Assembly: GCA_034190875.2 (NCBI GenBank)
Contig: CM067344.1
Location: 19,163,112-19,227,111 of the forward strand
Length of the DNA: 64,000 nucleotides
From: Urechis unicinctus
Taxonomy: Eukaryota > Annelida > Polychaeta > Xenopneusta > Urechidae
Reading direction: 5' to 3'
This document shows, piece by piece, positions 1 through 13,106 of this stretch. Both the position numbers and the translations under genes were made by a program. A model generated the notes under the pieces. That model had not been told where the DNA came from and did not search any database. It saw nothing but the letters and a program-made list of their open reading frames with translations. How positions within the stretch are numbered: position 1 is the first letter of the stretch; each line of letters starts with the position of its first letter.

Positions 1-39
1 ATGCTGCCTCGGAGCTACAGAAACTCCCTCAATATGTAG

Positions 40-175
40 TGTGAGTGTGTGTGCTTGTGCATTTGTGTGTTTGTATGTGCTTCTCCTCGAGTGTATGATA
101 TGTGTATGTGTGCATGTCTGTGCATGTGCATGTCTGTATGTATTTATGTGAGTATGTATATTACATCACCATTGC
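40..175. repeat. TG-rich low-complexity tract (sdk intron 4)
   Basis: Degenerate TGTG/TGTATG repeats with interspersed GCATGTC. It lies downstream of the last visible sdk donor. Confidence 0.7.
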
Positions 176-199
176 GCAGTACATACGTAATCAACTCAC

Positions 200-305
200 C
201 TGGCATTAGCCACACATTCCAGTTTGACAGCAGAGTCCCCCTGTACAGCCTGTGTCTCACTTAGCGGTACTACAATTGCTGGTGGGATGTCATTAGTCAT
301 GCTAC
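200..305 (-). CDS. sdk: sdk exon 4: start of Ig domain 3
   Basis: A 106-bp exon, phase 1 in and phase 2 out, with a TAG acceptor and a GTGAGT donor at 199-198. It encodes SMTNDIPPAIVVPLSETQAV and then KLECVANAR. The first Ig cysteine and the CVANAR motif match vertebrate SDK Ig3. The exon carrying the second half of Ig3 is outside the window. Confidence 0.85.
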
Positions 306-3300
306 CTACAGCTGTAGCAAGGGACCATATCATGAAATTAGTGATTTTCAACCACAAAAAATAAGCAATGAGGTGGTGGGATATCATTGAACATGATTGA
401 GGCTTCTGACTCGGGTAAAACTTATCTGTAACGAAATAGTCTCCTTATCACGATCAAAGAGGAAATGTGTAAGGTACATCCTAATTGTATATATGGGCCA
501 TATGTTCCGTGTAATGTCATTATAACACATATAAGGCCTTTCAGGAGGAACTGAGTGAGACCCATCATAGAGTGGAAGGATTAAATAAACCCTGGGGTTT
601 CTACTTGGATTCCATCCTTTGCCTATGTCTGAGTGGGAGTGTTAAGACAGGTACTGATATATGTTACCTGTAATAATCAATCAAGTCAGGTGAACTACTC
701 CAGGTAACTCACCCAGCTAACTGCCAACACACCCAGCATACCTCATCTGTAAAACCATCACTGAGGCATGACACCTGTTTCCATAAAAACCACTATTCAC
801 ACACACCTGACAAAGCACCTGCTTACAAAGCCACGTGGAGATAGCTGCTTGCAAACACAAATACCTTCAGCAACTTATCTAAGCATTGCAGGCGTATATG
901 AATGCAGTACATTATCTTTAAAACAGGAGGGGTTGATTGAATGAGAACTTGCTCTTTTGATGAAAGGCTTGGAAGTTATGTATGCTTCCGGCCTAGTGAG
1001 ATATAACAACAAAGCAAGGTAGATGGAGAACCAGCATGATGCTGACATGGCTGATCAAACAATGTCAATGCATGTCTGAGGAGAGACAATAAGAACAAAA
1101 TATTCCATAGGCTGACAGATCATCCTAATAAAAAATCATATATGTCACATATCTTCAATGACGTTTACATTACTCAGTAAGATAAGAGTGTGAATATAGC
1201 AGAAGAAATATAGCTGGGGCAATGATTCGGAAAACTTCTGAGGGGGGCACTACATACACAAATTCCTATACAACCGCCATGGCTGTTGATAGTAAGGAAG
1301 TGGGGATTTTTTTTCGGTTTCATGCCATGACCAATTATAGGAGGCAAAAATAGGACATTCTACTATATATTCCAATATGACTACTATCCCTTTGTTAGCT
1401 CGGGAAGAGTAAGAGTGAAATGACAAGATCTTGAGCCTACAAATGTTGACTTCCAGTGTGAATGAGTATAGCAATGCAAACTTCAACTAGGAGATGATTT
1501 TCATCAGAAAACCTCCACTCATGCTCCTAAAGCTGTCTAAGGAAATGCTGGGATAGGGGCAAAAACAAGACAACAGGTGCTGGACAGGCATTTAAAACTA
1601 TTTGTAGGAGCTATTTTGTGCATTCCTTAATGTTAGGAGATGCACATCTGCTCAGCAAGCCTCTTTAACAGGCTGTAGTTATGGAGCGGGATAACAAGTG
1701 GGGATGTTAATGGGGAAGGCACAACACTATCAAAACGGTTGTAATGTTTGTATCAGTAGAAAGCTAGCATGCTCCACATCTGGAGTTAGTATGTGGCATG
1801 AATGGTAAGGAATTCATTTGAAGTGCTTATTCATCTGAATTGCAGTTTAAGATCGGTGCTAAGATCTTTGAGTAAGGCCTTAACTGGCATGTGGACAACT
1901 AGTGCCATATTTTTTTAATAGTCCCTGAATATGTTTTTTTAAATTTCTCACTGCTCTGAATATTTGTCTTAAGTAAGAGAACATTTGAAACACAGGGATT
2001 ACGTTATTAGGAGAGCTATCAATAAACATCTGATTTTGGTGGCAGTTGATAACTGAATAACAGCCCCAAAAAGGAACTGCTCCTAAGTTGTACAGCACTT
2101 CAGAATGCAATAAGAAGGTATGAGCGACTTGCTGAGTAAGCAATATCAATATTGGACCACTTACTCTGTACTTTGATGATAAATGTCTGTGTATCACTGG
2201 TATCGCCAGATTGACTATTGAGAGCAGTTGCCTTATATAGGTTATTGTTGTCCTCCGTCCTGGTCTCTAGTATAACCAGCTGGTTACGTAATGTAACATG
2301 ATAGCGTTGCGACTCGGAGGAGATGGGCACTCCATAGCCTTTGTACCAGCGGACGCTAGGGTCTGGGTAGCTGTCGATGGGAGGTAGATCTATGATACGG
2401 GCCTGACCCTGGTCCACTGTCTTCTCTTGGCTGTCTAGTAAGGAGAATGGCACCATGTCTGGAACATAGAGACTCAAGATAATATTTACTATTGCTTGAG
2501 GCAGTGCATAACATATTCATCGTTATTGGGGTAAGACTACATCAGTGATGCCCGGCAGTTTGGCCCTGATTGAAAAGAGTAGCAATCGTCTCTCTTGCAA
2601 ATAAATAGTATGTGAAATGCAAATCTTGTAAACCTCTGAGTTAATTCAGCTTGATTAACTAGACTATGAATGACAACAAATGAATGAATGACTGACAGAA
2701 TGAATGAAAGATTGAATGAATAAATCAGTGAACAAATAAAAGTTAGATAGTATCAGTGATTATGGATAATAGTGACATCAAGAAACAAACAAAAGCTAGT
2801 CATATCAACCCAAGAATTTGTATCAGTGATGGTCCAAAGGTGTACCTGATTATCATATAACATAATACTCAAGTAGTTATCTTGGTATACAACACCTGAT
2901 AATTTCACATGTGGTGTATGAGGCAGGGGTGGTTACAGGAGAGGGAGGGACATATAGTTTTAAGTGTAGAGCAGTGAAAATCTGTGTGAGTGGGTTGGGG
3001 GAACCTGGCAGTAAAATGAAAAAGGTTACTTAATATAATAGATGTACAAGATTCAATTTGAGTGTGAATAGGATGGAGTCATTTCATGATAATTCTCTCA
3101 AAATTTGTTTTCCTATGCTTGCCAAATGCCTTATCTTGTTATCCTTGTCATTGGCCTCTTAGATGTTATTTGCTTACACATACAATATTTCCCTAATGGG
3201 TTGATGAGGACAAGTTTGACATTGTCTGGCTGGGTGAACTAGAACTATATACAGTCCATAACAAACATGGTTTCACCTCATTACAGGCCCCCATTACACC

Positions 3301-6300
3301 TACACCCCACAATATCGCATAAAAACGCCACCGACAATGGCTGTTTGTTGGTCGACTAACAGTACTTCTGTTGGGTATGCAGGGGGGGGGGCATGGTTGG
3401 CTCCACTGTAGATTTCATGTCAATACAGGCGAAGACACTGTGCTAACGGACGCCGAGTACTACTTGTGAGCACCCACAGCAAGCACGCACACACTAACAC
3501 AAAGGGTGGCTGACCGCAAGCCTCGAGAGGTCGCTGATTTGTATTGACCCATGGTGCTGCAGTTTGTCCTGCATGCTTTAATGTCGTGACCATGTTGATT
3601 TGTCCATATAAATCTGATTGGACGGTAGAGAGGTCTAACAGGTGAGCTCACCTGCCGTTAAGGTGAATGGATGCCTTGGAACATAACATGTGGGTAGAGA
3701 ATTAAATACTATCACTTGGTTCTAAAGATCAGGTTTCCGAGCCCCGAACAATCATACCTAGAGTCAGCTACACGTATGAATAAGTATATGAATACGATAT
3801 CCAACTTCAATCGGATCAGCGCTAGCAATACGGACATTAACATCCGCGCGCTTGTGCTTTCGGATACCAATGAAATGACTCATTAACCACAATTGCACAC
3901 CGCACGAACCAACCCATTAATGCGGTATTTATGACGACGTCTCTAGAAATGTATAAAAGTATATATTATTCAGAACCTATAATGTCATGGGATATAGCAA
4001 CGCTATAACTAATAATGCCATGATTGATCAGCATCTAACTGTAGACATAGCCTTCCCTTAAGCAGAGACCGATTGTGTGAGCGGTGACAACACGTGTCAG
4101 TAAACCGTTATCATTACTCCATGGTGTCATGTAACAGGTGTATTCGACACAATGCCGAAAACCAAATAGCGCCATTTAAAACCAAAACAAAGACGCAAAC
4201 TCGGCTTTAAAAAGTCCCTATCCGCTGTGGGCAGTATTAAATATCGCGAAACATCCCTTAAATGACTGCCAATTCAGACCCGTCAGTGGGCGACAATAGT
4301 CGTAGTCAGTTAGGCGTGCGCGCATGATTCAGGGGGTGATAAATTGACAGGCGCTTGTTGAAGGGTGTAGGGAATGGCGAACGAATTACACGGCGAATGG
4401 CTTTATGGGCGATTAGAGGGATGGTGAAGAGGCGTGAGAAAACAAGTAAACTGACATATAAGGACGGAATTCCAGCTCGTTACTTTCTCCAGGTTTTCCC
4501 CGCTGTTGTGTGCCAACGGTTTGAATGTCATGAGCAGGATGGAATGTTTGTTGATAAACCCATGCAGCAATGATAAACCCAAACTAAAGTTCAATAAAAT
4601 GTTATTATATTCAAAAGGGTGAATATTGGTATCTGCTCCTGTTGTGGTTAGTACGTGGAGGTATCATACAAGCAATACTCATACAAGCAATACTCAGGGT
4701 GCTCAACCAAGCTTGTTTTTACATACAAACCACACACCACTTACGCACCTGGCCATTAAAGAAGTTCCAATACTGTATGACCGTGCGAGCGCTTGTCAGA
4801 AACCTGACATCTTAAACGTTAGTGTATCTAACATACATGATGATCTAATAATCAATGCGCTGGCGGTGATGCTTATGTCAGCTCGTACGAGGTGAATTTA
4901 CGTTCGTTTCACTAACGCTATCCATCAGGAATCGGTGTGTAAAATGCCTATAAACTCTGTCTATATAGCAGAGGTCTGTCTCGTCGAGTATTTTAAATGC
5001 ATCTTATTACCTAAGTACCCGAGCGAAGGTTTTTGCAAAGAAAACACTGAAATGAAATTATTTACGAGGACAGCCACTAGCCTATCGCAATTCTGCGCGA
5101 CTACGGATTTTTTTACAACCCACAACGCAGTTTGTGATGTGACAAGAGCTTAGTTAGTAGTTAGCTGTTGGCAACCCATACGAATGATATGGTATGCGGC
5201 TCTGACCAAACGTGTACATCGGACCGGTATGGACAATTACACCACATCAATAACACACAAAATACCCGGTATGCGATACAGAATAGGAGGCTCCAAATTG
5301 GCGGGTAGTTTATAGCAACACAGTGACTGCATTACATCAAGTGCCTAGCTAAAGAAAAGATAAAGCTGCGTTAATGATAAATGCCTTATTGTCAGCATAC
5401 AAATAATTTCGTCGCGGAGGAAAACCGCTGACGGATACAATGTTTTGGACAGATCTTGATTAATGATACCAGCTACGACAGAACCAGCGACGTGGAGAAA
5501 AACAAGCGGGCACGACAGTCAGAGCCGTGTGTTTCAATGGATACAACTGAACTATTAACCAGAAAAAATGTCCAGAGACAACTAATTCATTTCAAAAACG
5601 ACCTCCACTAGGTTTGTGCATACTCCATGCTTTAGAATGAGGTTTTACGACATGTAGGTCATAGAGCGCGCTGGCCGCGTCAGATACGAGGGACAGCTGC
5701 AACCACCGCAGGCACACACCAGAGTGGCACATTCTCGACGTGCCTTATACTCCCTCCTTCATCCAATGCCCTGTGGTTTTCACCCCATCAACTAAGGCTG
5801 CTCACTGAAGGGGACCAAATATAGCAAGGTGTATCAGTCTAGCAATAAGGACCAAAAACTCTGCATGGTGACGAGTTCAAGCATAATTGTTAATCTGTGC
5901 GTGATGTTGAGCATGGCGTGATGTGGCGCAGTTACAGTGTCTTTCGATTCAACTATCCCCTTGCTATTACCTACAATAATTGCATAGTGAATCCCCATCA
6001 GAAAGTAGTTGACGCATAATGTTCATTTAAGGTGCTGTGACAATGGATACAGAGTTAATGTTTAAATGATGTATGGCGTGTGTGGAGATTATGATTAATA
6101 GTCAAGATGGTGCTTGACCAGGCTGACGAGAGGTAGTCTTGGTCATACACGGCAAATGAGCATTACGTACTGAGCAAATGTTCGCCCACACTAAAGTTTT
6201 CAACGTAATATGCTTGGAATCGTGAGAATAGTATTAACAACATTTGCCTAAACTTCTAAAGCACTGAGATTTTTCAGCAACCACACCACTCGAGTTTATG

Positions 6301-9300
6301 TTAAGAAATATAGTCGAGCATACGATACGCGTGGGTCAACCTGCTCGACTCGAATGCTGCAATTCAATACGATCTTACGCGCTCCATATTTCTGCCTCAG
6401 TGCCAGTCCTATTAAACCTCTGCTGTCCTATCTGTACGGGTGTACAAGAAGATTCAGCAAGCTGAGGGCAATATTCACCCAAACGTCCTAATCTAATCGC
6501 GAACTGCACCAGTCTCTGCCGGTTCCTTGCCGCGCAGCAGCCAACATCGCTCCATTAAACCCTGCACATCATCACTGCTTAGTGATCGATCGCGCGGGTG
6601 ACTATTAATTGTTCAAAAACGGTCGCGCCTCATTCGAGCACGTAGCATGATATGAAGGCAATCCCCACCCAAAAACAAAATAAACCACAACAACTCCCAT
6701 CTGCCGCTGAGGCGACTTTTCCCTCAGTTTTGAATTATTGTCTGGGTATGGCTGATGGTCACTGCTGCTAGACAATGGACAACCATTAACAAAGGACGAA
6801 ATTGTGTGGTTAAAAATGTACATGCCAGAGATGATAAGAAGCGTTCAAGACCCAGACTTCGCATTGTTCACACCCATACTTAGCAAGGATATGACTCATT
6901 TATGCACTCACGGATGTTATGATGACTGAGCTTGTAAATCTTTTACATGCGACCTTTGAACGGCCTAACGACAGATGATGTATATCATAGACCCTGAAAG
7001 AAAGAATATTCCCTCTGGTTATACTGTGACTTACGTTAAACCACCATAAATTAAGCTCCTGTACAAGAGACCACATGCGCTCGGACTTCTATATCATGTT
7101 TCCGAGCGCAGACCAAGTGGATGGCATACATACATATATTATATCCTGGCATTGAGATATGAGTGTGTGTAGCAGGGACTGATAGCATGGGAAGACTACA
7201 AGACTGAATATCACCGTGCGACCGGGGCTAGGGAAGACTAGGGTGTAAGCCAATGGAACACAGGAATTACTACGAGACGCACGACCAACATATCTAGGAA
7301 ACCTTGACACTTGTGCACGGAGCGGGAAATCATAGAACAACAGTGGACAGCTTTATATCACATCAAGATATATGTGAGTGGCGGCAATAAAAACAAAACG
7401 ACACAAAGGAAGCTGATAAGGGCCGAGTGTAGTGCATTTACAGGTACAGTGGGTACTATCAGGTGTGCTTAATCAAGGCGCAATGGTAATATCACGAGGT
7501 ATAAATGCCACCCAACAAAGGTTTAAATTTCATTTCACCACGGAGGTGACGGAATACCACTTAAACGAATAAAGCAAGCATGAAGTATATATAGGTAGAC
7601 GTATATCGATGTCAGGTCAGCGCGCTCTAGCCTAAAATACTGGGCTTCGAGATTCGAGTGCTTCTGGCACAGACCGTTTATCAGGTCGGAGAATTCCGGG
7701 GAGAATTCGTAGAGGCACGCATGGGAATGCAATATGTCCGATGTCTGATATATGATATGTGAAAATGATGCGATCAAAGAATGGAATGACACTGTTGATG
7801 CCATCTTCAGGTTTACACATGGGTCAGGGAATCCTGCCCCAGTAGCAGTAAGTACGGAGGTGGAACCCTTTCTTGTTACCTCACCGACACAACGCGGTGA
7901 CTACCCTAGACACGTCAGTAAGACGACAGTGGTCTTTAATTTCCGCAAACGAGAACAAGCGACCTTACAGACTATAGCGTTGCGATTTGACCGCGCGCGC
8001 GGAGCTACGGTCATGTGTGGTCTCGTGGTGGCCAGGGGAATGGACGGGATGGTTTCGTCGCGCCCGGGAGGGAAATATGCCACAAACGCAGTGCGATATT
8101 TAATTAACATGGCTATGATGCCTTTATAACAACAATCATCATTCTAAACAGTATGCATAAACCACTTGTTGTATTCCATGGTTTCCACCATTTATAATTG
8201 ACCATTTTCAGAGAATTAAATTAATTACTGCTCTTGCTATTGAATATCTCATATTAATAATAATAACCAGCATAATGTCAGCTCAATTCAGGCTATTACA
8301 ATTTATTTAGCCCAAATTATAGATGAAAACCATCAAAATGCCAGTTGCTTCCACCTTTATAAATTCATGCTCAATCAATCAATATTCATTAGAATGTAAT
8401 AGACTATCTATAGACATAGCAGGGTTTACATGTATTGATCTCAATGACCTGTGAACAGCATATTACGGTTCAATTTGTAATGACCAGTGGGTGACCAACA
8501 TGCATTGGTGCTAGCGAACAGGGGTTCAATGAAAACAGCCATCAGCAACAGACAATATTTAGTAAAGGAAATCTGTAACGTGCTGAGGAGGGCTAATGAC
8601 GATGTAGTCAAAGGGCAGGGGGTTAAGGGCAATGATGGGCTTCTATGCAACTGTAGGTCAACTAACCAGTATATGCAATTAACTGGAAATATATCACAGG
8701 AAAACTAACATGTGCTGTCACACAACAGCATGATTCAATATCTGTCATAACATTTGGTATCAGATATCAATATCACCATTAAAGAGGACTATAATTGATG
8801 GTGGTGAATTGACACTGTAAGTCAAGAAGCAACTCAACACATTACACTCGCATCCCCCCAGCAGGCAAATCAAACCCAGTAAATAACATTCAATGGGAAT
8901 TCAGTTAAAATAAACACAAAAAAATACAAAGACTTACATGCGACATGTACATCAACGACACCACTGAGTAGGGCTCCATAAGCATTGCTAGCCACACATT
9001 GGTAAGCTCCAGCATCATCCCTCTGTATATTGGTCACTCTCATGATAGTCTCTGTAATGTTGTCTGGTGAAAGAAACTGTCCATTGTGTTTCCATCGGTA
9101 TACAGGGGCTGGTTCCCCATCGGCTATACAGAGAAGAACTTTGGTGTTGCCTCGGATTTCCACACTACCTCCCTTGGGCTCCTCGATGAAATATCTGGGA
9201 GGATAGGCTGTGAGACATATGAATCATAACTTATGCATTAGCCAAACAATTCATGAAGTAAAGATACTATACTGCATATCTAGAATTATAATCAAGAGTA

Positions 9301-10663
9301 AATTCACTTGATGCCACTTAGTGTGTTACTTATGCACATATGTAGTGTGTTACTTATGCACATATGTAACAAAGGTGTTTGCATTGTAATTTTGTTGCTT
9401 ATTCTAAGATTTGGTTGTAACATGGGGGAATGGCACTCACTTGGAAGGCTTGGCAATGACAAATAATTAACTAACTTAACAGGTATAACACATACCTGTA
9501 GTTATAATCACAGTAATTAATCAATGTAATGAACTTTACTCTCTCATGGATCCATTGATTAAGTATGAAGGTGAAATTTGGGGGTTGGACAATGATCTGT
9601 GACAGGGAGCAAACACTAATACCTATTCATACTCTAGTATATTACAACTAAAAAAGATCTCAGCATTAGTGTACCTGGAACCATGTATAAACATAACGGA
9701 AATATTGATAAATACCAAGTATGCAACCTCACTGTATAGGTAACCAAGTTAATGTGAGGTCAAGGTGGCAACAGGCACCTTATCTCCATGAAAGATAACA
9801 GCCTGCTTAACATTGTTTCAGCCCCTACTGGACCCTGTCAGAATGACTGCTCAACACAAGGTCAGTCAGTGCATCCCTGGGGGCAATATGAGAGTAAGTA
9901 GGTAGAAGGGTAGCAGGTAGGAGATTTATCAGCTAGTGTCTTGCTTCACCCATAAGTGCTCACTATATACTAGCATCATAGAATGGGTTCGCATGCAATA
10001 TTGAAATCTACAGGAATGCCTGCAAGGCATGTTATACTTCAGGGGGAACCGCTTCAACCAAAGATTTGTTTCTTGCAGTTTTAAAATAGCATCATAACAG
10101 GAATTTGTGATGCTGGAATCAGAAGATGGTAGTTATAACTATCCCAACAGATCGAGTACTAACTTGAGGGTGTGCAAGCTAGTTATAATCACTGCGGTGA
10201 TCAAGCAACTGAGGTCATAGTTCGGTTGCAACAATCCAGAATAAGTTGCTGGTGATTTTTATATGTCATCTTATCTTAACTGGACTACAACAGTACAATG
10301 CACTATAATATGATCCTTTTTCCATAGAATTCCACCAGTTCACCGGAATAACTGATCAAATAAAAATCCCCCTTGCTTACCAGCAATGTTGACAAATCGG
10401 AAAAATTTGGATTCAAATTCACCACCAAAATATTGTCGACATTTACCTTTTGCTTCACTCGTATAGCAGACATTTAAATTATACTCAGTAATTTGTCAGT
10501 ATCAATCAGTATGTGTTCGTTTCAAAATCAAAATATACTCACGTTCTGATTGTGCCAATAGAGGAGTCCAATGCGAGTAGAATATCCACAGCTGCAGAAA
10601 CCTAAGCCAAATCACTGGCATAGCATTGTTTATGGACAGGATACCCCACTTCCTCACTGCCAT
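200..10663 (-). CDS. sdk: sidekick cell-adhesion protein, 5' part of gene (four exons, partial)
   Basis: Sidekick proteins are large Ig-superfamily, single-pass homophilic adhesion molecules (six Ig and thirteen FnIII domains) that act at synapses and epithelial contacts. Four minus-strand exons join in phase: 10663-10543, 9207-8938, 2458-2165 and 305-200 (791 bp, about 263 residues). They encode a signal peptide, complete Ig1 and Ig2, and the start of Ig3. Family-specific cues are the Ig1-Ig2 junction VHVAYM (vertebrate SDK has a very similar VQVAYM), Ig2 with DLPPIDSYPDPSVRW, and Ig3 with LECVANAR. All exons meet in phase 1, as usual for Ig modules. The remaining Ig and FnIII exons must lie left of the window. 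The first exon lies at the outer edge of the left arm of an inverted duplication, and a truncated copy of it sits at 36,843. Contactin or DSCAM are the alternatives; the Ig2/Ig3 signatures favour sidekick. Confidence 0.88.
306..2164 (-). other. sdk intron 3
   Basis: About 1.86 kb of AT-rich intronic DNA. I see no coding exon, RNA gene or clear transposon in it. Confidence 0.6.
2165..2458 (-). CDS. sdk: sdk exon 3: Ig domain 2
   Basis: A 294-bp exon, phase 1 in and out, with a CCAG acceptor and a GTAAGT donor. It encodes YMVPFSLLDSQEKTVDQG, then the strand-C Trp in PSVRWYKG and a strand-E/F region NQLVILETRTEDNNNLYKA. The domain lacks the usual strand B and F cysteines, with Ile and Lys or Ala in those areas. 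Sidekick Ig2 is known to be atypical in the same way. Confidence 0.88.
2459..8937 (-). other. sdk intron 2 (6.5 kb)
   Basis: A long intron between the Ig1 and Ig2 exons. It holds a GAATGAATGA-type low-complexity patch near 2,690-2,730 and a short G-run near 3,382. There are CpG-richer stretches around 4,200-4,350, 5,400-5,750 and 7,860-8,070. The open stretch at 7,752-8,129 (plus strand) matches no family and looks accidental. I found no RNA gene or full transposon. Confidence 0.5.
8938..9207 (-). CDS. sdk: sdk exon 2: Ig domain 1
   Basis: The exon runs from a CAG acceptor to a GTAAGT donor, 270 bp, phase 1 in and out. It encodes PPRYFIEEPKGGSVEI, the Ig strand-B cysteine in VLLCIADG, the strand-C Trp in YRWKHNG, and the strand-F signature DDAGAYQCVASN. 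That is a complete I-set domain. It ends in SGVVDVHVA, which continues into Ig2. Confidence 0.9.
9208..10542 (-). other. sdk intron 1
   Basis: A 1.3-kb intron separating the signal-peptide exon from Ig1. It has a 22-bp unit (GTGTGTTACTTATGCACATA plus TG) duplicated in tandem near 9,321-9,367. Nothing else is recognised. Confidence 0.6.
10543..10663 (-). CDS. sdk: sdk exon 1: start codon and signal peptide
   Basis: The ATG at 10663-10661 opens 40 codons plus one base and ends at a GTGAGT donor. The peptide begins MAVRKWGILSINNAM, has a hydrophobic stretch WLRFLQLWIFY and a plausible cleavage region PLLAQSE. An internal ATG (codon 15) would give a shorter, more canonical signal peptide, so the exact start is open. 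Outgoing phase 1 matches the Ig1 exon exactly. Confidence 0.85.
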
Positions 10664-11274
10664 TATCGTTCACTGCTGGCGTCTAAGAGGAACACGCATG
10701 TCTAATTAACACCACTCAGGTGTTTCATCAGCAAAAATCCAATAAAATCCACTATCTGATGATTACTCCATTTAATTGAGAAGGTGTACATATATACCAT
10801 ACAGATAAAATTGATAGAAATGACAGATTCAACGAGGCAGTGGTTGAAACATCCACCTTGTCATTTCAAGTCGCACTTGTCATCACAGATATGTTCGTGT
10901 CAATAAGGCTTCGATTGCCACACCTGAGTCTACACACAAAGACGTGGGCACACTCAGCCGGGAAATCGATATCCGAAATAATAGAACGAGAAACTAGGTA
11001 TACAGTCTACTTCCCCGTCATATACAATTGTATATCGAGACTTATTATACTTCTTCTTGAGTGTATTATTCAAATCGGTGTTTTCGACCACTCGTCGTGG
11101 TCCGCTTTTGAGTCAACCAGTCAACAATCGAAAGCACTCGCCGAAACTTTAAGTCACGTGACCATAGTGGTGAATTTGGATTGGTTTATTTTCCAGGTTG
11201 CATGCAATTTAGGTCACGACAAGAATGCGGCGTTTGAAACGATGCAGGACATATTACGCTTGCATTTGATATAA

Positions 11275-11920
11275 CGCTTTTGATAAATTGTCAATACTGT
11301 CTTATTATACATTTTATACGCATTCATGAGGAATTGTTTTGCAATTTGAAAATGCAAGATAGAGGGGAATCGAATAACCCCTTCTTAAGGCACATATGTT
11401 TGACGTGATCATGCATTTGGCGCCTGATTCGATATTATGTTTTTGATAAATTGTCAATGCTGTCTTATTATAAATTATGTACGCATTCACGAGAAAGTAT
11501 AATATAATTTGAAAATGCAAAATAGAGGGGAACCGAATAGCCCCTTCTTAAGGCACATATGTTTGACGTGATCATGCATTTGGCGCCTGATTCGATATTA
11601 TGTTTTTGATAAATTGTCAATGCTGTCTTATTATAAATTATGTACGCATTCACGAGAAAGTATTATATGATTAGAAAATGCGAAATAGAGGGGAACCGAA
11701 TAGCCCCTTCTTAAGGCACATATGTTTGACATGATCATGCATTTGGCGCCTGATTCGATATTATGTTTTTGATAAATTGTCAATGCTGTCTTATTATAAA
11801 TTATGTACGCATTCATGAGAAAGTATTATATAATTTGAAAATGCGAGATAGAGGGGAACCGAATAGCCCCTTCTTAAGGCACATATGTTTGACGTGATCA
11901 GAATGGAGCTGTTATATTCT
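11275..11920 (+). repeat. 163-bp tandem repeat, about four copies
   Basis: A unit containing TTTTTGATAAATTGTCAATG, then TTATGTACGCATTCA, GAGGGGAACCGAATAGCCCC and TTTGACGTGATCATGCATTT, recurs at 163-bp spacing from about 11,275 to 11,920. Small start-to-stop frames inside are repeat artefacts. The right arm has only about two copies. Confidence 0.85.
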
Positions 11921-12944
11921 GAAAATGCTGGAAGCATTTGCACTATATAATGCACACAAAGGTTCTCTGGGTATTTTCTCATTATCCAAAAGCTCCAGCG
12001 TTTAGGAAGTGTGCACTATGGGGCACGTAATAAGTGTCAATGAATGCTTGTCGTTAAACTGACAAAAATCACCGAAAATATTACGGTATTCCTTTTCAGT
12101 GATCGAATGCTTTCACGATTAAACCACATACAGCTATTTAGGCAGACTTCATATGTTTTGTTTTCACGCAGCGCATCGAATACCAACCCTTTGTTACATA
12201 TAATCCGCTGTTATAATGATAAACCTATTAGATGTATTAGAATCAAAGGGACTACCAATTAAACCGCTCCATTTTCTGTGGTACGTTACCTGATCAACAG
12301 TGTTAAATTATGAATCAGCGACCTCCCATCAAAACGATCATATTGATTTTTATTCACTGCTTATTATCTAGGCGTGCAGGTATCAAACAAACTTTTTCTA
12401 TTGTTGTGGTAGAGTACAATCACTTAATGTGTTCAGATATACCTGCAAACATAGCCCATAAACTATTTATCCAGCAGGCGACGACAGCCAACTGGTAGGC
12501 TCTGACGAGTATTTGCAATTGATCATTTGAGTGTTATATTATTAAAACATTTTGTGGACAGGTGTAAATTTTACGGATAAAATCCTTGAGCAATGGGGTG
12601 TGCAGACTAATCAAAATGAGGATATATAACGTAATGACACTTTCCGATCGTATCCATATTCAAACGTTGCTATTGTATCATAACTGTCGGTTTTAGTGAA
12701 CGTTCATAATTTATTGGCAAGGTTAGGGTTGGGTGGTAGGGGTGTGGGAGGTGGGGCACATCTCTTGTGTTTGGGTGTGGGGAGTGTTTTTTTTTTTAAG
12801 GGGAGGGTCAAAATAAATTGCATGTTAAGTCACAGATGAATATGAAATACTAAGGTATTACGCTACGTTCAACAACGAGGTGATATCATAGAGTTTATAG
12901 CTTCGCTAAGAGCGTTAACTCAAGCCTTCCGCCAGGGGAAACAT

Positions 12945-13006
12945 CATTCTCCGGAGCAGAGGATGCTGCTCGTACCCACGCAATCATCCTCTGCTCCAGG
13001 AGAATG
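12945..13006 (+). repeat. perfect short hairpin, left arm
   Basis: CATTCTCC, one base, then GGAGCAGAGGATG pairs with CATCCTCTGCTCC, one base, then GGAGAATG. That makes a 21-bp stem with one central mismatch and a 19-nt loop. The hairpin is conserved in the right arm. Confidence 0.8.
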
Positions 13007-13106
13007 GGGAAAATGTGAAGACGCGTTTTGTCATAACGTCTTGTCGTAGCGTCTTTACAACCTCTGTTTTATTTGGAGCCTCGACCAATCAGATGACTCC
13101 ATATCT

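Noticed and set aside
7752-8129. 125-codon open frame in sdk intron 2
   Set aside because: No family signature, no splice signals fitting sdk, partly CpG-rich; likely chance.
10840-11274. 144-codon open frame just upstream of sdk
   Set aside because: The right-arm copy has a deletion of about 150 bp that ignores codon structure, and no family is recognisable.
11314-11982. Four similar minus-strand frames of about 61-68 codons
   Set aside because: They are the 163-bp tandem repeat read through, not paralogous genes.
12720-12760. TTAGGG-like telomeric sequence
   Set aside because: Only one TTAGGG-like hexamer within a G-rich stretch; not a tandem array.
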